Both the position numbers and the translations under genes were made by a program. A stretch of 8,495 nucleotides of DNA. It comes from Candidatus Cloacimonadota bacterium. Lineage in GTDB: Bacteria; Cloacimonadota; Cloacimonadia; Cloacimonadales; JAFGVF01. The number at the start of each line of letters is the position of its first letter. Positions within the stretch are counted from its first letter, which is position 1. Where the stretch lies: positions 1 through 8,495 of the forward strand of contig JAFGVF010000230.1 of NCBI GenBank assembly GCA_016938155.1, given 5' to 3'. The notes beneath the pieces were generated by a model. The model searched no databases, was not told the origin of the DNA, and saw nothing but the letters and a program-made list of their open reading frames with translations. This document shows, one piece after another, positions 1 through 5,288 of this stretch.

Positions 1-411
1 TATTCTGTCACTCAGACCAACACTTTCCAGAACTGCAAGTGCCATCTTTTTTCTCTTTCCCGGTCTGTATCCGGCATACATCAATGGCAATTCTACATTC
101 TTCAAAACATTCAGGTGAGGAAGGAGATTGAAGGTCTGGAAGACGAATCCTATCTTGTCATTTCTTATTGCTGCGAGTTCCCGTTTTTTTAGATTACTCA
201 CAAGTGTTTCATCAAGACTGTAATCTCCGCTTGTCGGAGTATCCAGACAACCCAAAATGTGCATCAAGGTGCTTTTACCGGAACCTGAAGGTCCCATTAT
301 CGCAACGAATTCTCCCTTCTTGATTGAAACATCCAAACCCTTAAGGGCATGAACTGTAACCTTACCCATATTATAGTCTTTGGTAAGTGAAATTGTATTA
401 ATGATATTCAT
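1..411 (-). CDS. ABC transporter ATP-binding protein, LolD/MacB type (C-terminal part outside window)
   Basis: This is the ATPase subunit of an ABC transporter, expected to sit on the cytoplasmic face of the inner membrane and to power a FtsX/MacB-like permease. Reading from 411 to the left edge gives 137 codons without a stop, starting MNIINTISLTKDYNMG. Walker A is GPSGSGKST at residues 40-48, and the Q-loop is FVFQTFNLLP with Gln92. The phrases VHALKGLDVSIKKGEFVAI, LMHILGCLDTPTSG and LLPHLNVLKNVELPL are typical of the LolD/MacB/FtsE-like export subfamily, whose members are about 220-240 residues, so roughly 60% is present. The signature motif, Walker B and H-loop lie beyond the edge. The start is supported by an AAGAG-like purine stretch about 8 bases upstream and by a promoter at 441-469. 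A terminator precedes it, so it is probably the first gene of its operon. Whether the partner handles lipoproteins, antibiotics or peptides cannot be told from this fragment. Confidence 0.93.
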   Translation of the reverse strand, partial: MNIINTISLTKDYNMGKVTVHALKGLDVSIKKGEFVAIMGPSGSGKSTLMHILGCLDTPTSGDYSLDETLVSNLKKRELAAIRNDKIGFVFQTFNLLPHLNVLKNVELPLMYAGYRPGKRKKMALAVLESVGLSDRI

Positions 412-427
412 ATCGTTATCTCTTTCT

Positions 428-463
428 TTAGTGATATTGTTACTTATCTGCCTTAGTGATATT
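428..463. promoter_or_regulatory. Direct repeat overlapping the ABC promoter, possible operator
   Basis: The 11-mer TTAGTGATATT occurs exactly at 428-438 and again at 453-463, 25 bp apart start to start. One copy fills the -35 side of the promoter spacer and the other covers the predicted transcription start. Two identical sites about 2.4 helical turns apart across a promoter are a common arrangement for a repressor. No regulator gene is visible in the window, so the role is inferred. Confidence 0.35.
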
Positions 464-469
464 TGTCAA
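441..469 (-). promoter_or_regulatory. Sigma-70-like promoter of the ABC ATPase gene
   Basis: On the minus strand a perfect TTGACA (plus 464-469) is followed after 17 bp by TAAGTA (plus 441-446). This predicts transcription starting near 434, about 23 bases before the ATG at 411. The -35 box matches consensus exactly and the -10 box is only fair. It lies in the first intergenic gap downstream of a terminator, which fits an operon start. Confidence 0.55.
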
Positions 470-552
470 TTTTAAAATCGGATAGTCTTTCCGAAAAACA
501 CTTTAGACTTTACAAGCTCCTATGTTCGATGATTTTCCCTCGTGTGACAAAG

Positions 553-582
553 AAAAAAAACCCGCGGAAGGCGGGTTTTTTT
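553..582 (-). terminator. Intrinsic terminator, near-symmetric (A8 / T7)
   Basis: The arms CCCGC (561-565) and GCGGG (571-575) form a 5-bp GC stem with a 5-base loop. Eight A's precede it and seven T's follow it, so the stem can lengthen with A-T pairs and work in either direction. No gene is seen on the plus strand to its left. It therefore most likely ends a minus-strand transcript arriving from the 583-900 region, ahead of the ABC gene promoter. Confidence 0.8.
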
Positions 583-605
583 GATGCGATTTAGGAGACT
601 CATCC

Positions 606-758
606 TTACGGGCTGAGAAATGGGCAATTTAAGGGTATCTTATGATACCTTGGAGAGTTTAAGGGAGATTTACCTTGCAGCAATAAAGAAGCAGACCTAT
701 GGTCTTTTGAAGTAGGTGACATTAACATGTCCGCAAAAGAAAAAAGTAACCTAATCAT
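606..758 (-). CDS. Candidate 50-residue ORF with a good ribosome binding site
   Basis: The ORF starts MIRLLFSFADMLMSPTSKD and ends KIPLNCPFLSP. It is not recognised. Its main support is AAGGAG (plus 765-770) ending 6 bases before the ATG, plus its position between a promoter-like pair (872-900) and a terminator (553-582). Against it are its short length, a composition with no clear domain, and strong hairpins running through it that suggest the RNA itself may be the product. The first codons overlap the segment at 746-752 that can pair with 792-798, so initiation could be structure-controlled. On the opposite strand, 620-715 (31 codons) and 727-783 (18 codons, AGGTGA 7 bases upstream) are rival readings. 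All three may be accidental. Confidence 0.18.
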   Translation of the reverse strand: MIRLLFSFADMLMSPTSKDHRSASLLLQGKSPLNSPRYHKIPLNCPFLSP

Positions 759-791
759 GGATAACTCCTTATTCACAAGCTAATTCTCCAA

Positions 792-835
792 AGGTTACAT
801 ATCAATAATAGAATCTTATTATTGATGTCTAACCT
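792..835. repeat. Long imperfect inverted repeat (19-base arms, 6-base loop)
   Basis: The arms at 792-810 and 817-835 pair over 19 positions. The inner ten (ATCAATAATA against TATTATTGAT) and the outer six (AGGTTA against TAACCT) are perfect. The 3-position middle has one C-C mismatch, one A-T pair and one T-G pair. There is no T-run beside it, so it is not an intrinsic terminator. The AGGTTAC at 792-798 is also perfectly complementary to GTAACCT at 746-752, giving a mutually exclusive alternative fold. Confidence 0.6.
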
Positions 836-871
836 CAATCACTGAAGACTCACACGAATCTATCTGATTAC

Positions 872-900
872 AATATAGTAGGAGACAATAATTTAGGCAA
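872..900 (-). promoter_or_regulatory. Candidate promoter of the 553-866 transcript
   Basis: On the minus strand TTGCCT (plus 895-900) and TATATT (plus 872-877) are separated by 17 bp. This resembles a sigma-70 promoter and would start transcription near 865. It lies 40 bp beyond the terminator of the peptidase gene, as expected for a new transcription unit. AT-rich DNA gives such matches by chance, so the call leans on context. Confidence 0.35.
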
Positions 901-940
901 GTTTTTTTTGCTATTTAGCGTATTTATTTCATCAAGATAG

Positions 941-969
941 AAAAAAAGCCCTGTAAAAACAGGGCTTTT
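941..969 (-). terminator. Intrinsic terminator of the C25 peptidase gene
   Basis: The stem GCCCTG (948-953) / CAGGGC (960-965) has a 6-base loop and is extended by A-T pairs on both sides. On the minus strand it is followed by seven T's (plus 941-947). It begins 15 bases past the stop codon at 984-986. It also has four T's on the plus strand, so it could work weakly in that direction. Confidence 0.88.
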
Positions 970-983
970 GGAGAATTTATAAT

Positions 984-3900
984 TTACTTAATCAGAGACA
1001 TTTTCTTTATCATGGATTTTCCACTTGTTTTCAAACGATAGAAATAGATACCGGATGAGACACTTTTTGCATTATCATCTGTTCCATCCCAGACAACAGT
1101 ATGCCTTCCGGCAGACTTCACATCATGTAGTAAGGTCGTTATTTTCTGACCCTTGATATTATAAATTGTGAGTTCAACTTCCTGTGATTCAGCAAGGGTA
1201 AACGAGATGTTTGTAACAGGATTGAACGGGTTGGGGTAATTGTTTTCCAAGTCCGTGTAGAGAGGTAATTGTGTTTCTTCCTGATTATCTACATAATCAA
1301 GCATATTGAAGTTTCCACTTCGTTTCAAATCACCTCTGAAGATCATCCAGTCAAGAAATCCGGTGTAGGGTCTCTTTGAATCAACAACCATGATACCCAA
1401 ATCAACACCACAGACGATATCAAGATCGCCATCTGAATCAAGGTCAGTTAATTGAGCAGGTAAATGTCCGTTATATCTCAGATTATATGGGAATCCGACA
1501 AAGGGAGTTCCGTCACGATGTAAAATCAGTACATTATTAGTTTGAGAAACAACTATCAGATCCTTTCGTCCGTCACTATCCACATCTCCCGCCAAAGGTG
1601 GCCATGAATGCAGCATACCTGTTACGAATGGGAAACCGTTCATTACATTAAGATTTCTATCAGTAAGGAACACATCTCCATTTGAAGTAACAAAGGCAAG
1701 TTCAACTCCCTCAATTCCCGGGAAGAAATCAGCAGCAATAACGCTACTTGCCACAAGATTAGGAATAGCCATTGTAGCTTCAATAGTTCCATCAGAGGCA
1801 ATGACATACATCTCTGTTGCAGTTGCAACAACTATGGAATTATTGTCGATAACAGTTGGAGAGCTTTTTATCGCTGAGCCAAGATTTACAGGGAAACCGT
1901 TTGCAATTACCCCTTGATAATTGTAGGCATAAAGCATGCCTGTGCTTCCACCGATAATGAATTCTTTGTCCCCGTCATTATCAAGATCTGCAACGGCAGC
2001 AGCCACCCCTGCACCATAATCAGTCAATAATGGGAAACCTGATAAAGGATTACCTTGGTTATCGAGTACATGAATACTCATCTGCAGGTCCATGGCAATG
2101 GTCTCGAGATGCCCGTCATTGTTTATATCTGCAAGTACCGGATTCTTGATAAACATTCCACCCTGAGTATAATCAAAGATATAGTTCCCTTCATAATCAA
2201 TGGCATAAATATTTCCCAATCTGCTGGCAAATACAAAATCATCAAACCCGTCTTCATCTAAATCACCTACTGCAAAGCTTGCCAGAATATCTTCGGTTCT
2301 TGCTGAGGTTAATGAATCAATCTGCACACCATGGTGGTTCACAATTGTGATATTACCGAAAGTATCGGCATAAAGAATCTCATTGAAACCATCATGATCA
2401 TAATCTATCACTACAGGAGCTGATTTACTGGATACTCCGGTAAACCAAGGAAAATCTCCATTTACAAGATTGATATTGAAACTACTCTCAAAACTTCGGT
2501 TGAATATCTCATTCCCGTTACTGAATGCTTTTAAACTGATTGTTATATTATAGTCTCGCAATTCTACATCAAAAGGAACGACAATGGTGAAATAACTGTT
2601 GTCATTCTCTACTGTACCGTTTGCGGGAACTTGACCAATATTGATTGTCCCTTGTCCAATGATTAATGGAGATTCTGCATCTATAATTTCAGCAACAACC
2701 TGCTCTGCTGCTGACCATCCTTCCATATTATGAATGGTTGGAACAACGATAATGGTTTCGCCTGGGTTTATATTACCGTCGTCGTCACCCGGGGCATCAG
2801 AATAAGAAACGGCAGTAACTTCAAGGTTCGGCATATTTGCAATCGGGTCTTTAACCTGTATTGACGGGTCACCGAAAAGAATCAATTCAAAGTAGCACCA
2901 TCTCATCACATCATTTTGCATGGCTTCCACAACATTATCTGTTAAGCAAAATGTGTGGGCATCACCAAGTTCCCTGATATTCTCTTCATAAAGGGCATCA
3001 AAGAAGGAGCGGTCATAGTATTGTGAAGCTCCATTTGTTGACCCCGGATAATACCAACCATAACGGGTGTTGCCTATAAAAGCCATCAACCCACCGGGTC
3101 GGAATACAAGGTTCTCAGCAATCGATTCTCCTGCCAGACTCGTAGCTTCGTCAAAAGCTGCGGGATAACATCCCTGACTGAAAAGGAAACCGAATTCTGT
3201 ATTTGTTAAAGCAGAGATATTGGATGTGACCATTCCCATTAAAAAGCTTTGATTGGCATGTCCCATGTGATTCATCACATTCACACCACCGTTGATTGCT
3301 TCCATAACAGTTTCTCGGGAGAAAGTACCTTCTCTCTGGTAAAGAGTCTCCATCTGATATGTATCCGGCATTCTATCCAGGATTTCATCTTTATAATCAC
3401 CACCCCATGTTACTGGGTTCATGTTAAGGTTTTCACCAAACATACAGGCTTTGTTATTGCTGTAGGAATTGACATCGACATAATGATATACTTTATTGAA
3501 GAAGTTATTGAATTCACCCTCTGTTTCAGCAGGAATTCTACCGATGGATATTTCAGGATAGAAGTCAACATTATCGGCTATCTCACCATATATCCCATTT
3601 GCGTTGTCATCCCATGTTCCATCGAGACATGCGTAATATAGGTCGGATGGCATATTGTTATCAACAGTGTCTCCCACTCTTCCGTACACACCTCTGATAG
3701 GAATAATCTCATCATCTCCACCCAGAAGCACATATTTGAGCGGATTTGCCGTACCGGTATATGTTTGGTATGCATCGATAATGTAGTTTCTAAGCTGGTC
3801 TGCATGGTCTAAACCATCATATTCGGTATAGATGTTCTGAACTGATACGATGCCTGTCAAAACTCCTCTGTCGGTTCTCCATTGAGCATAATCTTCAAAC

Positions 3901-4583
3901 CAAGTAGCTTGTGCCTCACCCGTAATGATTATCATATCATAGGGTTCAGAGGGTGTCGGGATAGTTGATTCAATTCTGTTATTCGTTTGGGTATATTCTC
4001 TTATTCCTTCAGGATTGATTACCATATTTGAAACTTTATTGATTACTTTGTCATCAAAGGAGAGCATTTTATGATTATTTTCTTTCTCTGAACGGATATA
4101 TTGAGGTTGAACTGTAAACTTATTGTACACTATCAGCTCTTTTTGTACCGGATTGTATCTATATGGATACAATGCAATCGTTGCAACCTTAAATCCGTTC
4201 ACAGTCTGAGTTCCAATAATTCTGAAGTCTTCTGAAGGGTAAACCGCATCAGTAGAATAAAGCTCATTATTCCTGCCGGTATTGTCCGGTTGAGGATTAC
4301 TGATTGTCTGTTGTGTGCGGACATAATTAACTTCAACACCGTCAGTTACGGTAAAATCATCCTTCGTTATCGATAGGGAGTTTAACTCCATATTCTGTGG
4401 TATTAGAATTTGGATTGGTTTATAAGGTAAACATGGGTTCCCGGGTACATCAATCATAGGTAAGCGATTTTCATAAGTTATTCCCGAAAGCTGAAGATTT
4501 TCGAACTCTACAGTGTATTGTGCTGTAGAAAACAGGGCTGCTGTCAGCATCAGAAACAAGAATAAGACTAAGCGGTCTTTCAT
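984..4583 (-). CDS. Gingipain-family (C25) cysteine peptidase with propeller repeats and T9SS sorting tail
   Basis: This is a predicted secreted, cell-surface cysteine endopeptidase of 1199 residues. Residues 1-21 form a signal peptide (cleavage likely after FSTA). Residues 23-200 resemble the C25 propeptide. The catalytic domain spans about 213-575, with the likely His442 in NHMGHANQ and Cys472 in FSQGCYPAAFDEA. The blocks SDLYYACLDGTWDDN, ISIGRIP and FIGNTRYGW are also family hallmarks. Residues 586-705 look Ig/CARDB-like. Six DxDxDG-type motifs (starting at 727, 774, 819, 866, 1000 and 1047) mark FG-GAP/VCBS propeller repeats that probably bind calcium. Residues 1113-1199 are a type A T9SS tail with NNYPNPFNP, GQKI and SGIYFYRL, expected to be removed on attachment to the outer surface. 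AGGAG lies 5 bases before the ATG, confirming the start. It is monocistronic, with its own terminator. Substrate specificity (Arg/Lys as in gingipains, or other) cannot be read from the sequence. Confidence 0.95.
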   Translation of the reverse strand: MKDRLVLFLFLMLTAALFSTAQYTVEFENLQLSGITYENRLPMIDVPGNPCLPYKPIQILIPQNMELNSLSITKDDFTVTDGVEVNYVRTQQTISNPQPDNTGRNNELYSTDAVYPSEDFRIIGTQTVNGFKVATIALYPYRYNPVQKELIVYNKFTVQPQYIRSEKENNHKMLSFDDKVINKVSNMVINPEGIREYTQTNNRIESTIPTPSEPYDMIIITGEAQATWFEDYAQWRTDRGVLTGIVSVQNIYTEYDGLDHADQLRNYIIDAYQTYTGTANPLKYVLLGGDDEIIPIRGVYGRVGDTVDNNMPSDLYYACLDGTWDDNANGIYGEIADNVDFYPEISIGRIPAETEGEFNNFFNKVYHYVDVNSYSNNKACMFGENLNMNPVTWGGDYKDEILDRMPDTYQMETLYQREGTFSRETVMEAINGGVNVMNHMGHANQSFLMGMVTSNISALTNTEFGFLFSQGCYPAAFDEATSLAGESIAENLVFRPGGLMAFIGNTRYGWYYPGSTNGASQYYDRSFFDALYEENIRELGDAHTFCLTDNVVEAMQNDVMRWCYFELILFGDPSIQVKDPIANMPNLEVTAVSYSDAPGDDDGNINPGETIIVVPTIHNMEGWSAAEQVVAEIIDAESPLIIGQGTINIGQVPANGTVENDNSYFTIVVPFDVELRDYNITISLKAFSNGNEIFNRSFESSFNINLVNGDFPWFTGVSSKSAPVVIDYDHDGFNEILYADTFGNITIVNHHGVQIDSLTSARTEDILASFAVGDLDEDGFDDFVFASRLGNIYAIDYEGNYIFDYTQGGMFIKNPVLADINNDGHLETIAMDLQMSIHVLDNQGNPLSGFPLLTDYGAGVAAAVADLDNDGDKEFIIGGSTGMLYAYNYQGVIANGFPVNLGSAIKSSPTVIDNNSIVVATATEMYVIASDGTIEATMAIPNLVASSVIAADFFPGIEGVELAFVTSNGDVFLTDRNLNVMNGFPFVTGMLHSWPPLAGDVDSDGRKDLIVVSQTNNVLILHRDGTPFVGFPYNLRYNGHLPAQLTDLDSDGDLDIVCGVDLGIMVVDSKRPYTGFLDWMIFRGDLKRSGNFNMLDYVDNQEETQLPLYTDLENNYPNPFNPVTNISFTLAESQEVELTIYNIKGQKITTLLHDVKSAGRHTVVWDGTDDNAKSVSSGIYFYRLKTSGKSMIKKMSLIK

Positions 4584-4630
4584 TATTTCTCCTCTATGTA
4601 CTATTATCTTATACTAAATATTATGCAATT

Positions 4631-4658
4631 TCTATACCTTAACCAAATATGACAACAA
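4631..4658 (-). promoter_or_regulatory. Candidate promoter of the C25 peptidase gene
   Basis: On the minus strand TTGTTG (plus 4653-4658) and TATAGA (plus 4631-4636) are 16 bp apart. The implied start near 4625 leaves a leader of about 42 bases before the ATG at 4583. The region is very AT-rich and a second weak pair (TTGCAT with TAATAG) lies closer to the gene, so the exact boxes are tentative. Confidence 0.3.
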
Positions 4659-4675
4659 AAAAATGCTAAATACTA

Positions 4676-4694
4676 TTAATTAAATGTTAATTAA
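4676..4694. promoter_or_regulatory. Paired 8-bp palindromes upstream of the peptidase promoter
   Basis: TTAATTAA occurs at 4676-4683 and again at 4687-4694, separated by ATG. Each copy is itself a palindrome, so the 19-bp block is symmetric apart from its centre. It lies roughly 50-70 bp upstream of the predicted transcription start of the peptidase gene, where an activator site or AT-rich UP-like element would sit. Function is inferred from position only. Confidence 0.25.
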
Positions 4695-4812
4695 CCCGTT
4701 TTTTTGATTTCAAAACTTGATTGACTGATAAAATTCTCCATTCATCTACCACCCCCTTCTTACTCCCAAATATAGGCCTATAAGTAGCAGTCACCATTCT
4801 TGCAATCCCAAC

Positions 4813-5262
4813 TGTAGCAGTCACCGGTACGAGCGAACCGACGAACAATGTGAGGAGTTCGCAAGCCGTAGGCGAGCAACTATTCTGAGTTTGGGGAAAT
4901 GCATAACAGGTCTTTCAACCCCTATTCCCCAAGCTCGTAAACTCGCACTGGTGAACGGATTGTGTAGCAGTCACCGGTACGAACGAACCGACGAACAATG
5001 TGAGGAGCTCTCAAGCGGTAGGCGAGCAACTATTCTGAGTTTGGGGAAATGCGTAACAGGTCTTTCAACCCCAATTCCCCAAGCTCGTAAACTCGCACAG
5101 GTGAACGGATTGTGTAGCAGTCACCAGTACGAACGAACCGAAGAACAATGTGAGGAGCTCGCAAGTACTAGGCGAGCAACTATTCTGAGTTTGGGGAAAT
5201 GCGTAACAGGTCTTTCAATCCCTATTCCCCAAGCTCATAAACTCGCACAGGTGAACGGATTG
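4813..5262. repeat. Three tandem copies of a 150-bp repeat
   Basis: The copies are 4813-4962, 4963-5112 and 5113-5262, all exactly 150 bp. By eye, copies 1 and 2 differ at about 7 positions and copies 2 and 3 at about 9. A stub of the unit start (GTAGCAGTCACC) also lies at 4784-4795, and the array decays after 5262. Inside each unit, TTGGGGAA and TTCCCCAA are perfect inverted arms, extendable to about 12 bp (GAG/CTC, one T-G pair), around a 24-26 base loop. GGTGA and TCACC pair across each copy junction. The most variable spot between copies is around unit position 45-55. The array fills most of the gap between the peptidase gene and the stop of the glycoside-hydrolase-like gene. It has no T-run, so it is not an obvious terminator for the latter. 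The period is a multiple of three, which leaves one plus-strand frame open through all copies; I regard this as an artefact. Confidence 0.93.
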
Positions 5263-5288
5263 AAAAGCAGTGTTAATAAAAGACAGGA

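Larger units (their letters stand above)
553..866 (-). ncRNA. Candidate structured small RNA or small-ORF transcript, no known family
   Basis: This interval is bracketed by two intrinsic terminators (553-582 and 941-969), so something is probably transcribed separately from both flanking genes. A minus-strand promoter-like pair at 872-900 would give a transcript of about 310 nt ending at the 553 terminator. It contains several hairpins: a long imperfect stem at 792-835, GGTATC/GATACC at 634-649, AGACC/GGTCT at about 693-705 and GACAT/ATGTC at about 718-730. I looked for hallmarks of tmRNA, RNase P RNA, 6S RNA and SRP RNA and found none. Strand is uncertain: T-G pairs at the ends of two stems would be G-U wobbles only in a plus-strand RNA, while the promoter and the stronger T-run favour minus. 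Small ORFs exist on both strands (minus 606-758; plus 620-715 and 727-783). Confidence 0.3.

Noticed and set aside
583..940. tmRNA, RNase P RNA, 6S RNA, SRP RNA or a tRNA
   Set aside because: No tRNA-like T-loop with CCA end, no RNase P conserved core, no SRP apical loop and no convincing long closing stem joining the two ends were found on either strand.
3249..3641. 130-residue plus-strand frame antisense to the peptidase gene
   Set aside because: It is fully inside the catalytic-domain coding region of a well-supported gene, and its translation is a typical His/Ile-rich antisense shadow with no domain.
4784..5270. CRISPR array
   Set aside because: The repeat unit is 150 bp and nearly identical throughout, with no unique spacers and no cas genes nearby.
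5263..5288. Intrinsic terminator for the glycoside-hydrolase-like gene
   Set aside because: No GC-rich hairpin followed by T's on the minus strand lies just past the stop codon. The repeat hairpins further on lack a T-run.
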